Assembly: GCA_036500145.1 (NCBI GenBank)
Contig: DASYCO010000042.1
Span: forward strand, 1-64,000
DNA from: CAMAVH01 sp036500145
GTDB taxonomy: Bacteria; Pseudomonadota; Alphaproteobacteria; SMXQ01
Direction of reading: 5' to 3'
DNA: 64,000 bases
Program-made: the position numbers and the translations under genes
Shown: in pieces, positions 56,097 through 64,000 of the stretch
Layout of the letters: every line of letters starts with the position of its first letter
Position numbering within the stretch: position 1 is the stretch's first letter
The notes under the pieces: generated by a model
The model's database searches: none
What the model was told of the DNA's origin: nothing
Seen by the model: only the letters and a program-made list of their open reading frames with translations

Positions 56097-58928
56097 ATGA
56101 CCATGGACGACCTGCTGCAAGAATTCCTCACCGAAGCTTCCGAGAACCTCGCGATCCTCGACGTCGAACTGGTCAAGTTCGAGCAGGACCCGAACAACGC
56201 GGGCATTCTCCAGAACATCTTTCGCCTCGTGCACACGGTGAAGGGCACCTGCGGCTTCCTCGGCCTGTCGCGCCTCGAAGCCGTCGCCCACGCGGGCGAG
56301 AACGTGCTCGGCAAGTTCCGCGACGGCGAGCTGACCGTGACGCCGCTTGCCGTCACCCTCATCCTGCGCTGCCTCGACGGCATCCGCGCCATCCTCGGCA
56401 CGCTCGAGCAGACCGGCCAGGAGCCCGAAGGCGACGACTCCGCGCTGATCGCCGAGCTGAACGCGCTGGCCGCCGGAGAGACGGCCGCCGCCTGCGCGGC
56501 CGCCGACGCGACCACTGGCGCCGAGCCGGACTGCACGCTCGCCGGCCACAACGACGACCAGGGCCCCGTCCTCAACGAGCATGGCTTCCCGGTCGCCGCC
56601 GAGCTGCTGGCCGAAGTGGCCCAGGCGCTCGCCGCCCAGGGCATCCCCAACATCGACCTCGGCGCGACCGAAGCCGCCGCCGAAGAGGCGATGCTCGCCA
56701 TGATGATGGAAGCCGAGCAGCAGCGCGCGCCCGCGCCGGCTCCCGTCCCGGCCCATGCCCCGGCGCACGCCACCGAGCACGCCGCGCCGGCTCCCGTCGG
56801 CGAAGTGAAGGAATCCGCCGTCGCCGCCGCCTCGATCCGCGTCAGCGTCGACATCCTCGAGAACCTGATGACCCTGGTCAGCGAGCTCGTGCTGACGCGC
56901 AACCAGCTTCTGCAGATGGTGCGCGTGCGCGAGGACAGCGAGTTCAAGACGCCGCTGCAGCGCCTCAGCCACATCACGACCGAGCTGCAGGAAGGCGTGA
57001 TGAAGAGCCGCATGCAGCCGATCGGCAACGCCTGGTCGAAGCTGCCGCGCATCGTGCGCGACCTCAGCATCGAACTCGACAAGAAGATCGAGCTCGTCAT
57101 GCAGGGCGCCGAGACGGAACTCGACCGCCAGCTGCTCGAGCTGATCAAGGATCCGCTAACCCACATGGTCCGCAACTCCGTCGACCACGGCCTCGAGGCG
57201 ACGAACAAGGACCGCGTGCTCGCCGGCAAGAGCGAAGTCGGCAAGATCACGCTCAAGGCCTACCACGAGGGCGGCCACATCATCATCTCGATCGCCGACG
57301 ACGGCCGCGGCCTGAACGCGGAGAAGATCCGCGCCAAGGCGCTCGCCAACGGCCTCACCACCGAGGCCGAGCTCGAGACGATGAGCGACCATCAGCTCTT
57401 CCAGTTCATCTTCCGCGCCGGCTTCTCCACCGCCGACAAGGTCACCAGCGTGTCCGGCCGCGGCGTCGGCATGGACGTGGTGCGCAGCAACATCGAGAAG
57501 ATCGGCGGCACCATCGAGCTGCGTTCTGCGTTCGGCGCCGGCACGACCTTCACGATCAAGATCCCGCTGACCCTCGCCATCGTGTCGGCGCTGGTCGTGG
57601 AATGCGCCAAGCAGCGCTTCGCCATTCCGCAGATCAACGTCCTCGAGCTGGTCCGCACCTCGCGCAACAGCGAGGCCCGCATCGAGGAGATCAACCGCTC
57701 GCCGGTGCTGCGCCTGCGCGACCGCCTGCTGCCGCTGGTCTCCCTCGACCGCCTGCTCAAGATCGACGACGGCACCGACATCGCCGACGAAGGCCGCTCC
57801 ATCGTCATCGCCCAGGTCGGCAACACGAAGTTCGGCATGATCGTCGACCGCGTGTTCGACACCGAGGAAATCGTCGTGAAGCCCGTCTCCACGATGATGC
57901 GCGGCCTGCCCTTCTATTCCGGCAACACCATCCTCGGCGACGGCAACGTCATCATGATCCTCGACCCGCACGGCGTCGCCAACTCCCTCGGCAACGCCCA
58001 GCTCGAGGAGACCAAGGCGGCGGAGGCGGCGAAGCTGCAGCAGGCCCAGACCACCACGTCCTTCCTGCTGTTCCGCGCCGGCGGGCCCGAGGTCAAGGCC
58101 ATCCCGCTCGGCCTCGTCACGCGCATCGAGCGCATCCCGGCGGCGAACGTGGAGCACACCCAGGGCCGCTACGTCGTGCAGTACCGCGACCATCTCATGC
58201 CGCTGGTGCCGTTCGGCGAAAGCCAGGAATGGCGCACGGAAGAGACCTACTCGGTCCTCGTCTTCACCGAGCGCGACCGCTCGGTGGGCCTCGTGGTCGA
58301 CACCATCGTCGACATCGTCGAGGACGGCATGGACATCGCGCTGACCGCCAACCAGCCGGGCCTGCTCGGCAGCTCGGTGATCGCGGGCGCGGCGACCGAC
58401 GTGATCGACGCCGGCCACTTCCTCACCCTCGGCTTCCAGGACTGGTTCGGCGCCGCCGGCCAGGGCGAGGGCTCCGCGCCCTCCGACCGGCGCGAAGCGC
58501 TCCTGGTCGACGACAGCCTGTTCTTCCGCAACCTGATGACGCCCTACCTCTCGGCCGCCGGCTGGAAGGTCACGACCTGCAAGGACGCCGAAGAGGCCCT
58601 CCGGCTGCGCGAGGCGGGGCGGCACTTCGCCGTGATCGTCAGCGACATCGAGATGCCGGGCCTCGGCGGCATGGGCTTCGCCCGCGACGTGAAGGCGGAC
58701 CCGCGCTGGCACGAAACGCCCTTCGTCGCCCTCTCCGCCCTCTCCACCCAGGGCATCGTCGAGCAGAGCTACAACGCCGGCTGCGACCACTACGTCGCCA
58801 AGTCGAACCGCGAAGAGCTGCTGCGCACCATGAACAAGGCCGTGAACGACGCCGTGTCGAGCATGGAAGTCCGCCAGAGCGCGACGCCTGCCCGCCAGGC
58901 CGACGTCGACGCATGGCGCGCCGCCTAA
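56097..58928 (+). CDS. cheA: Hybrid chemotaxis histidine kinase CheA with C-terminal receiver
   Basis: A 943-residue kinase. Domain order: Hpt (residues 1-110; phospho-His46 in RLVHTVKGTCGFLG), a long Ala/Pro/His-rich linker without a clear CheY-binding P2 domain, dimerisation (SIRVSVDILENLMTLVSELVLTRNQLLQM), HATPase (MVRNSVDHGLEA, ADDGRGLNAEKIR, GRGVGMDVV), two successive CheW-like domains (about 495-640 and 650-790), and a receiver (ALLVDDSLFFRNLM, phospho-acceptor Asp in VIVSDIEMPGLGG, Lys in YVAKSN). The receiver could act as a phosphate sink or provide adaptation. Start Met 56097 or 56103. Second gene of the operon. Confidence 0.95.
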   Translation: MTMDDLLQEFLTEASENLAILDVELVKFEQDPNNAGILQNIFRLVHTVKGTCGFLGLSRLEAVAHAGENVLGKFRDGELTVTPLAVTLILRCLDGIRAILGTLEQTGQEPEGDDSALIAELNALAAGETAAACAAADATTGAEPDCTLAGHNDDQGPVLNEHGFPVAAELLAEVAQALAAQGIPNIDLGATEAAAEEAMLAMMMEAEQQRAPAPAPVPAHAPAHATEHAAPAPVGEVKESAVAAASIRVSVDILENLMTLVSELVLTRNQLLQMVRVREDSEFKTPLQRLSHITTELQEGVMKSRMQPIGNAWSKLPRIVRDLSIELDKKIELVMQGAETELDRQLLELIKDPLTHMVRNSVDHGLEATNKDRVLAGKSEVGKITLKAYHEGGHIIISIADDGRGLNAEKIRAKALANGLTTEAELETMSDHQLFQFIFRAGFSTADKVTSVSGRGVGMDVVRSNIEKIGGTIELRSAFGAGTTFTIKIPLTLAIVSALVVECAKQRFAIPQINVLELVRTSRNSEARIEEINRSPVLRLRDRLLPLVSLDRLLKIDDGTDIADEGRSIVIAQVGNTKFGMIVDRVFDTEEIVVKPVSTMMRGLPFYSGNTILGDGNVIMILDPHGVANSLGNAQLEETKAAEAAKLQQAQTTTSFLLFRAGGPEVKAIPLGLVTRIERIPAANVEHTQGRYVVQYRDHLMPLVPFGESQEWRTEETYSVLVFTERDRSVGLVVDTIVDIVEDGMDIALTANQPGLLGSSVIAGAATDVIDAGHFLTLGFQDWFGAAGQGEGSAPSDRREALLVDDSLFFRNLMTPYLSAAGWKVTTCKDAEEALRLREAGRHFAVIVSDIEMPGLGGMGFARDVKADPRWHETPFVALSALSTQGIVEQSYNAGCDHYVAKSNREELLRTMNKAVNDAVSSMEVRQSATPARQADVDAWRAA

Positions 58929-58953
58929 CGATCCCCGAAGCAAGGACATAGCC

Positions 58954-59343
58954 GTGAACGCCGCGCCGCAAAGCCTCTCCTGCCTCCTCGTCGACGATTC
59001 GAGCACGATCCGCACGATCGTCCGGCCGATGCTCGTCAACCTCGGTTGCCGCGTGACCGAGGCCGCCGACGGCCAGCAGGCCCTCGAGGCCTGCGCCAAG
59101 GAGCTTCCCGTCGCCATCCTGCTCGACTGGAACATGCCGGTGATGAACGGCCTGGACTTCCTCAAGGCGCTCCGCGCGACGCCGGGCGGCGACGCGCCGG
59201 TCGTCATCTTCTGCACCACCGAGAACGACATCTCGCGCATCAGCGCCGCCATCGAGGCCGGCGCCAACGAATACATCATGAAGCCGTTCGACCAGGAGAT
59301 CTTGCGCAGCAAGTTCCTCCAGGTCGGCCTGATCGGCGAGTAA
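58954..59343 (+). CDS. cheY: CheY-type response regulator (first copy)
   Basis: A 129-residue single receiver: LLVDDSSTIRTIVRPML, phospho-acceptor Asp in AILLDWNMPVMNGLDFL, Thr in IFCTTEND, Lys in EYIMKPFDQE. It uses a GTG start. Its TAA stop overlaps the cheB start (TAATG). Sequence differs clearly from the second CheY at 61479, so the two probably have different partners. Confidence 0.93.
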   Translation: MNAAPQSLSCLLVDDSSTIRTIVRPMLVNLGCRVTEAADGQQALEACAKELPVAILLDWNMPVMNGLDFLKALRATPGGDAPVVIFCTTENDISRISAAIEAGANEYIMKPFDQEILRSKFLQVGLIGE

Positions 59344-60515
59344 TGGCCGACGGCCGAACGGACAGCAGCAAAATGGACCCCATGCCCTCCACAGCAGCCG
59401 CGAAGACCGCGCCGGACCGCACGATCAAGGTGATGGTCGTCGACGATTCGGCGGTCATCCGCGGACTTCTGCAGCGCATCCTGGCGACCGACCCGTCGAT
59501 CGAGGTCGTCGCCTCGGCCTCCAACGGCCAGGCGGCGATCCAGATGCTGCGCAAGCACGACATCCAGGTCGCCATCCTCGACATCGAGATGCCGGTCATG
59601 GACGGCCTCAGCGCGCTGCCCCAGCTGCTCGAGATCGACCCGGACCTCAAGGTCATCGTCGCCTCTACGCTGACCCAGCGCAACGCCGAGATCAGCATGA
59701 AGGCGCTCGACCTCGGCGCCACCGACTACCTGCCCAAGCCGACCAGCCCGCGCGAGATCAACGCCGACGGCAGCTTCCACCGCGAGTTGCTCGGCAAGAT
59801 CCATTCCCTGGCGAACCGCCCACGGCTGCGCCCGCGCCGCCTGGTGCCGGTCAGCGCGCCGTCGCCCCATGCCCCGGCGCCGCGCCCGACGCTGGCGAAG
59901 CGCCCCGTGGTGCTGCGCAAGGCGCCGACCGCGATGGCCGGGGCGCTTGCCATCGGCAGCTCGACCGGCGGCCCCCAGGCCCTGTTCACCCTGCTGCGCA
60001 GCCTGCCCAAGACGTTGACGGTGCCGGTGTTCATCACCCAGCACATGCCGAAGCTCTTCACCGCCATTCTGGCGCAGCACATCACCCGCAACTGCGGCCA
60101 GGTCTGCAATGAAGGCGTCGACGGCGAGAGCGTCGAGGCCGGCCGCATCTACCTGGCGCCCGGCGACCGCCACATGCTGATCGAGCCGAAGGGCGGGCGC
60201 ATGGTCGTCCGCCTCACGGACGACCCGCCGGAGAACTTCTGCCGCCCCTCCGTCGACCCGATGCTGCGCAGCCTGTCCGCCCTGTACGGCCCCAAGCTGC
60301 TCGGCGTCATCCTCACCGGCATGGGCAGCGACGGCCTGGCCGGCGCGCGCCAGCTGACGGCGGCCGGCGGCCACCTGATCGCCCAGGACGAAGCCTCCAG
60401 CGTCGTCTGGGGCATGCCCGGGGCCGTCGCGATGGCCGGCCTCTGCTCGGCCGTGCTGCCGCTGCCGGAACTCGCGCCCTACATCGGCCACCTGCTGCCG
60501 CGAGTCGCGCCATGA
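59343..60515 (+). CDS. cheB: Chemotaxis methylesterase CheB
   Basis: A 390-residue receptor demethylase/deamidase. The receiver has VVDDSAVIRGLL and phospho-acceptor Asp80 (AILDIEMPVMDG). The methylesterase domain carries the catalytic Ser in IGSSTGGPQALFTLL, His in FITQHMP and Asp in GMGSDGLAGA. Start at 59343 overlaps the cheY stop; the frame upstream is a shadow of cheY. Its stop overlaps cheR (ATGA). Confidence 0.95.
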   Translation: MADGRTDSSKMDPMPSTAAAKTAPDRTIKVMVVDDSAVIRGLLQRILATDPSIEVVASASNGQAAIQMLRKHDIQVAILDIEMPVMDGLSALPQLLEIDPDLKVIVASTLTQRNAEISMKALDLGATDYLPKPTSPREINADGSFHRELLGKIHSLANRPRLRPRRLVPVSAPSPHAPAPRPTLAKRPVVLRKAPTAMAGALAIGSSTGGPQALFTLLRSLPKTLTVPVFITQHMPKLFTAILAQHITRNCGQVCNEGVDGESVEAGRIYLAPGDRHMLIEPKGGRMVVRLTDDPPENFCRPSVDPMLRSLSALYGPKLLGVILTGMGSDGLAGARQLTAAGGHLIAQDEASSVVWGMPGAVAMAGLCSAVLPLPELAPYIGHLLPRVAP

Positions 60516-61426
60516 ACGACAGCGAGCTCGAATTCATGGCCGCCCTGCTCAAGCAGAATTCCGGCCTGATCGTCAGCAAGGAAAAGGTCTACCTGCTGGA
60601 GAACCGGCTGGCGCCGATCGCGCGCCTGCACGGCTTCAGCGACCTGAACGCGCTGATCGAGGCGCTGCGCCGCAAGTCCGCGCCCGCCCTGCTCGACGAC
60701 GTGGTCGAGGCGATGACGACCAACGAGTCGTTCTTCTTCCGCGACGGCAAGCCGTTCGACCTGTTCCGCGACAAGGTGCTGCCCGACCTGATCGCCAAGC
60801 GCGCCGCCACCAAGACCCTGCGCATCTGGTGCGCCGCCGCCTCGACCGGCCAGGAGCCCTACAGCCTCGCCATGCTGCTGAAGGAGAAGGCCGCCGCGCT
60901 GGCTGGCTGGAAGATCCACATCGTCGGCACCGACATCTCGCGCAAGGCGCTCGACCGCGCCAAGGCCGGCATCTACAGCCAGTTCGAGGTGCAGCGCGGC
61001 CTGCCCGTGCAGATGCTGGTCAAGTACTTCGACAAGTCGGGCGACGTCTGGCAGGTCAAGCCAGACATCCGCGCCATGGTCGACTACCGCCTGTTCAACC
61101 TGCTCCACGACCTGCGCCCGCTCGGCCAGTTCGACGTCGTGTTCTGCCGCAACGTGCTGATCTACTTCGATCTCCCCACCAAGGAGCGCGTGCTCGACGG
61201 GATCAGCCGCCTGCTGACGCCCGACGGCTCGCTGTTCCTCGGCGGCGCCGAGACGGTGTTCGGCGTGAGCAACCTGTTCAAGCCCTGCGACGGCCTGCAC
61301 GGCCTCTACTGCCACGCCGGCGCGGCCGCTGCCGCGCATGGCGCCCCCCATCCGCCGGCCGGGCCCGTCCCGCCGGCGAAGGTTCCGCCCCCACGCCCGC
61401 TCGCCGCGGGCGCGCGCGGCGCCTGA
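60512..61426 (+). CDS. cheR: Chemotaxis methyltransferase CheR
   Basis: A 304-residue enzyme that methylates receptor glutamates with SAM. It shows the N-terminal helical domain (LEFMAALLKQNSGLIVSKEKVYLLENRL), MTTNESFFFRDGKPFDLF, the SAM motif WCAAASTGQEPYSLAM, VGTDISRKALDRAKAGIYSQFEVQRGLP, and FDVVFCRNVLIYFD. The Pro/Ala-rich C-terminal ~30 residues are not part of the domain. No receptor-tethering NWETF-type ligand can be assessed, as no receptor gene is in the window. Confidence 0.95.
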   Translation: MNDSELEFMAALLKQNSGLIVSKEKVYLLENRLAPIARLHGFSDLNALIEALRRKSAPALLDDVVEAMTTNESFFFRDGKPFDLFRDKVLPDLIAKRAATKTLRIWCAAASTGQEPYSLAMLLKEKAAALAGWKIHIVGTDISRKALDRAKAGIYSQFEVQRGLPVQMLVKYFDKSGDVWQVKPDIRAMVDYRLFNLLHDLRPLGQFDVVFCRNVLIYFDLPTKERVLDGISRLLTPDGSLFLGGAETVFGVSNLFKPCDGLHGLYCHAGAAAAAHGAPHPPAGPVPPAKVPPPRPLAAGARGA

Positions 61427-61478
61427 CCGCCTAAGCCGACATCAACGACTTACATCCGCCGAGACCAGGAGAGCTACG

Positions 61479-61868
61479 ATGGCCGTTAACAGGAATATCC
61501 GGATCATGATCGTCGACGACTACGCGACGATGCTGCGCATCCTGCGCAACCTGCTCAAGCAGCTCGAATTCGGCAACGTCGACGACGCGAGCGACGGCGA
61601 GGACGCCCTGCGCAAGCTGCAGACGAACGGCGACTACGACCTCATCATCTCCGACTGGAACATGGCGCCGATGCCCGGCATCGACTTCCTCAAGCGGGTC
61701 CGCGCCGACGACAAGCTCAAGCACATCCCGTTCATCATGGTGACCGCGGAAAGCAAGGCCGAGAACGTCGTCGCCGCCAAGCAGGCCGGCGTGTCCAACT
61801 ACATCGTCAAGCCGTTCAACGCGGAAACCTTGAAGATGAAGATGTCGAGCGTGCTCGGCCCCCTCTGA
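61479..61868 (+). CDS. cheY: CheY-type response regulator (second copy)
   Basis: A 129-residue receiver closer to classical CheY: IMIVDDYATMLRILRNLLKQLEFGNVDDASDGEDALRKL, phospho-acceptor Asp in LIISDWNMAPMPGIDFLKRVR, Thr in FIMVTAESKAENVVAAKQAGVSNYIVKPFNAETLKMKM. That pattern is the flagellar-motor CheY type. A ribosome site (CAGGAGAG) precedes Met 61479. Placed directly before cheZ, so it is the likely CheZ substrate. Confidence 0.95.
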   Translation: MAVNRNIRIMIVDDYATMLRILRNLLKQLEFGNVDDASDGEDALRKLQTNGDYDLIISDWNMAPMPGIDFLKRVRADDKLKHIPFIMVTAESKAENVVAAKQAGVSNYIVKPFNAETLKMKMSSVLGPL

Positions 61869-61906
61869 GGCCGCCCCCCGTTTCACCCGAGCAACCGAGA
61901 GCGGCC

Positions 61907-62503
61907 ATGTCGCAGAACAACCTCAAGATCGACGACGCGCACGACTACCTGCAGAAGGTGCTGGAGTCCCTCCGCACCCTCGAGCGGCGCGAGAAGGGTC
62001 CGCTCGTCACGATCCTCGAATACATCTCCGGCTACATCCGCGCCTCGCGCGAGGAGATCCGCGCGCTGCGCCATGGCGAGAGCAGCGAAGTCTCCTTCAC
62101 GACCGCGGCCGACGAGCTGGAGGAGATCGTCTCCGAATCGACCACCGCAACGAACACCATCATGACCGCCGCCGAGACCGTCGAGGACATCGCGGGCAAG
62201 GTCGCCGACCCCGAGCTGGCCGACCGCCTGCGCCAGGAGGCCACCCGCGTCTACGAAGCCTGCACGTTCCACGACATCACCGGCCAGCGCATCGCCAAGG
62301 TGGTCCGCACGCTGCAGAGCATCGAGAAGCGCGTCAACGCCCTGGCCGAGGTGTGCGGCGCCGACCTCGCCGACGCCAAGGAGCCGGCCGCCGATGCCGA
62401 CGCCGGCAAGAGCGAGGACGCCAAGCTGCTCAACGGCCCGGGGCTCGCCAACACGGCGAAGACGCAGGACGAGATCGACCGCCTGTTCGACAGCCTCGCC
62501 TAG
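61907..62503 (+). CDS. cheZ: CheY phosphatase CheZ
   Basis: A 198-residue helical protein. The long helices carry the catalytic block FHDITGQRIAKVV (the Gln needed for dephosphorylation lies in DITGQR), and the C terminus ends TQDEIDRLFDSLA, the CheY-binding peptide. CheZ is absent from many alphaproteobacteria (rhizobia, Caulobacter) but present in Rhodospirillales-like groups, which supports the placement given here. Confidence 0.93.
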   Translation: MSQNNLKIDDAHDYLQKVLESLRTLERREKGPLVTILEYISGYIRASREEIRALRHGESSEVSFTTAADELEEIVSESTTATNTIMTAAETVEDIAGKVADPELADRLRQEATRVYEACTFHDITGQRIAKVVRTLQSIEKRVNALAEVCGADLADAKEPAADADAGKSEDAKLLNGPGLANTAKTQDEIDRLFDSLA

Positions 62504-62518
62504 GACGAACGAAGGAAG

Positions 62519-63589
62519 ATGGCGATGGCAGCGGCGACGGCGACCAAGGACGGCAAGGCATCGCAGACGATCTTCGATGCCGACCGCGATTCGCTGCACA
62601 TCCTGCCGATGTCGATCGTCCCGCTCCAGACGATGGCGCTGCGCCGCGCCCGGCTGATCAAGAACGCCCACCTCGACACCGTCATCGAGATGTTCACCGA
62701 CGCCCACACCGGCAGCGGCCAGCTCGACATCGGCAAGCTCGGCAAGGTGTTCAACTGGCCCGAATCGCCGCGCCCGCCGGACTGGAACCTGATCTGGAAG
62801 CTGTCGACGATGCCGAGCTTCGACGTCTACAGCCTGCGCATCCTGTTCCGCGAGAACTCGATCCGCCTGGAGGAGGATTCCGCGCTGCACCTGTCGCCGG
62901 CCAAGATCCAGGAGCTGACGCCCTACATGGCCGCCTTCACCCGGCCGCTGCTGCAGGAGATCTACGGCAAGAGCGACATCGAGATCGAGAACTTCAGCGA
63001 CATGCTGGACCTGTTCCGCAATCCCGACGTCAAGAAGATCCAGGAACGCCTGCAGATCATGTCCGACAAGCTCGGCATCGGCGTCCTCGACATCCCGAAC
63101 TTCCTCGAGGACTACGCCGACATCTTCCTGTCGCTGTCGTACTACCGCCAGTGCCTCGACACCATCGTGCCGACGATCGACGACTTCCTGGAGTCGATGG
63201 ACGACTTCAACAACTACCTGCAGCTGCGCAACGACGAGAAGCTGATCTCCTCCTGCAAGAAGATCCGCGAGAAGATCAACGAATCGCTGTCCGCGATCAG
63301 CGGCCGCTTCGAGAACTTCGAGCGCAACACGCGCGACATGTGGAACAACCTGACCGCCGAGCGGTTCCGCAAGCTCGAGCAGCACATCAAGGGCTACCAC
63401 ACCTCGACGGGCGGCGTGCTCTGCGCGCTCAGCGTGAAGATGGACGCCTGGAACCGCAAGTTCCCCGTCAAGAAGGCGGGAAGCCCGGTGCGGCGCGCCG
63501 AATTCGTCATGTCCGAGATGCTGCAGGGCCTCGACCGCATCGAGAAGATCGACGTGTCGACGCAGCTGCTCTCCGCCATCAACGACTGA
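62519..63589 (+). CDS. Uncharacterised protein at the end of the che operon
   Basis: A 356-residue soluble protein, mostly helical, with no signal peptide and no transmembrane segment. I do not recognise a domain. The N-terminal ~90 residues mention IFDADRDSLHILPMSIVPLQTMALRRARLIKNAHLDTVIEMF; the middle is acidic and helical (IENFSDMLDLFRNPDVKKIQERLQIMSDKLGIGVLDIPNFLEDYADIFLSLSYYRQCLD); a coiled-coil-like part follows; Lys/Arg-rich segments are near the C terminus. It begins 15 bases after cheZ, so a role in chemotaxis signalling or array organisation is likely by position alone. Codon use is like its neighbours. Confidence 0.75.
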   Translation: MAMAAATATKDGKASQTIFDADRDSLHILPMSIVPLQTMALRRARLIKNAHLDTVIEMFTDAHTGSGQLDIGKLGKVFNWPESPRPPDWNLIWKLSTMPSFDVYSLRILFRENSIRLEEDSALHLSPAKIQELTPYMAAFTRPLLQEIYGKSDIEIENFSDMLDLFRNPDVKKIQERLQIMSDKLGIGVLDIPNFLEDYADIFLSLSYYRQCLDTIVPTIDDFLESMDDFNNYLQLRNDEKLISSCKKIREKINESLSAISGRFENFERNTRDMWNNLTAERFRKLEQHIKGYHTSTGGVLCALSVKMDAWNRKFPVKKAGSPVRRAEFVMSEMLQGLDRIEKIDVSTQLLSAIND

Positions 63590-63614
63590 GGCGGCCCAGG
63601 CAAGCGGGCGGGCC

Positions 63615-63629
63615 GGCGGCCTCGCCGCC
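63615..63629. terminator. Short hairpin between convergent genes
   Basis: GGCGGC / GCCGCC with a CTC loop in the 47-base gap between the che operon and the cytochrome gene; no T tract, so only a weak terminator candidate. Confidence 0.3.
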
Positions 63630-63636
63630 AGCCCCG

Positions 63637-64000
63637 CTATTCCTGTCTCAGCGCCCCGCGCATCGAAGCCGCCGACCTGGCGTCCACGGCGCCTGCCGCA
63701 TTGCCCCAGGCGTTGCGCACGTAGGTCGCGACGGCTGCCGTCTGCGCGTCGGACAGCTTCCAGTCGAAGGCCGGCATGGCCGGCGCGGTCGGCGCGCCGT
63801 CGGTCGCGACGCTGCGCCCGCCTTCCAGGATGACGCGCAGCAGGGTCGTGGGATCGTCGGACTGCACGATGGCGCTGCCCTTCAGGGCCGGGAACAGCTT
63901 GGGCAGGCCCTCGCCGCTGCCGACATGGCAGGCCGAGCAGTTGTCGGCGTAGATCGCCGCGCCCGCCTTCATCGCTGCATCGTCGGCGGCCAGCGGCGTC
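63637..64000 (-). CDS. Cytochrome c domain protein, 5' end outside the window
   Basis: At least 121 residues; the frame continues past the right edge, since codons before the Met at 63972 read PLAADDAAM without a stop. The class I cytochrome c pattern is clear: AAIYADNCSACHVGSGEGLPKLFPALKGSAIV with the haem-binding CSACH, then PAMPAFDWKLSDAQTAAVATYVRNAWGN with the axial Met in AMPAF. This is like the C-terminal haem domain of membrane dehydrogenase cytochrome subunits (alcohol or gluconate dehydrogenase type). Partner genes would lie beyond the window. Confidence 0.88.
   Translation of the reverse strand, partial: TPLAADDAAMKAGAAIYADNCSACHVGSGEGLPKLFPALKGSAIVQSDDPTTLLRVILEGGRSVATDGAPTAPAMPAFDWKLSDAQTAAVATYVRNAWGNAAGAVDARSAASMRGALRQE

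Noticed and set aside
57156..60491. Minus-strand open frame of about 1,100 codons opposite cheA, cheY and cheB
   Set aside because: It mirrors three confidently identified genes and has the Ala/Val/Asp/Arg-rich composition of a shadow frame.

Overview
The window is dense, high-GC bacterial chromosome with no rRNA, tRNA, CRISPR array, insertion sequence or prophage that I could see. The gene families and their order (argH-lptM-lysA-TIGR02302; zinc-ribbon/ftsE/ftsX/ydcF/plsC; chorismate mutase-hisC-tyrA opposite metX-metW; CpdR; PhaR; CtrA-type boxes; an alphaproteobacterial che operon that keeps cheZ) point to an Alphaproteobacterium, most likely a Rhodospirillales-like lineage. I cannot name a genus.

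Layout. 1-7.6 kb: a 3-hydroxyacyl-CoA dehydrogenase, a glyoxalase-like protein, a TlpA thioredoxin, then argH, a tiny lptM lipoprotein gene missed by length filters, lysA and a large TIGR02302 membrane protein. 7.8-12.2 kb: cpdR, a zinc-ribbon membrane protein, ftsE-ftsX, a YdcF protein and a PlsC acyltransferase. 12.2-16.3 kb: a sulfate ABC transporter in the order cysA, binding protein, cysT, cysW. 16.3-19 kb: a class II (B12-dependent) ribonucleotide reductase with an elaborate upstream region, followed by a frameshifted XRE regulator. 19.2-22.3 kb: dispersed palindromic repeats around a ChaC-like enzyme, a DUF2125 protein and an ExoD protein. 22.3-27.6 kb: aromatic amino-acid and histidine genes opposite metX-metW. 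27.6-30.3 kb: a methyltransferase, gloB, a glutathione transferase and a DUF985 cupin. 30.3-35.1 kb: polyhydroxybutyrate genes (phaB, phaA, a PHA-synthase-like protein, phaR). 35.1-38.6 kb: an MHYT sensor kinase and a class III transaminase. 38.9-44.7 kb: a small unknown gene and a surface-polysaccharide-type set (glycosyltransferase, asparagine synthase, methyltransferase, glycosyltransferase). 44.8-47.6 kb: a GNAT-C39 fusion with a RimK-type ATP-grasp ligase. 47.7-50.3 kb: a NMT1-type ABC importer. 50.3-55.2 kb: an MFS transporter, an acetyltransferase, a carbonic anhydrase and a split signalling set (membrane protein, histidine-phosphoacceptor-only protein, LuxR-type regulator). 55.6-63.6 kb: the chemotaxis operon cheW-cheA-cheY-cheB-cheR-cheY-cheZ plus an uncharacterised 356-residue gene. 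The window ends inside a cytochrome c gene.

Themes. First, several unrelated enzymes (TyrA, the PHA synthase, possibly ArgH) carry histone H1-like lysine/alanine/proline-rich tails; on a PHA synthase such a tail could do what PhaF/PhaM do elsewhere, tying granules to the nucleoid. Second, short tandem duplications are common: three span a stop codon, and others have a 15-bp period in coding tails and intergenic DNA. Third, regulation looks tied to the cell cycle: CpdR, a perfect CtrA site at the MHYT kinase, weaker CtrA-like sites at the LuxR regulator and cheW, and two perfect DnaA boxes flanking the nrdJ promoter and leader. The GNAT-C39/RimK pair and the HisKA-only protein are the best candidates for poorly described systems.
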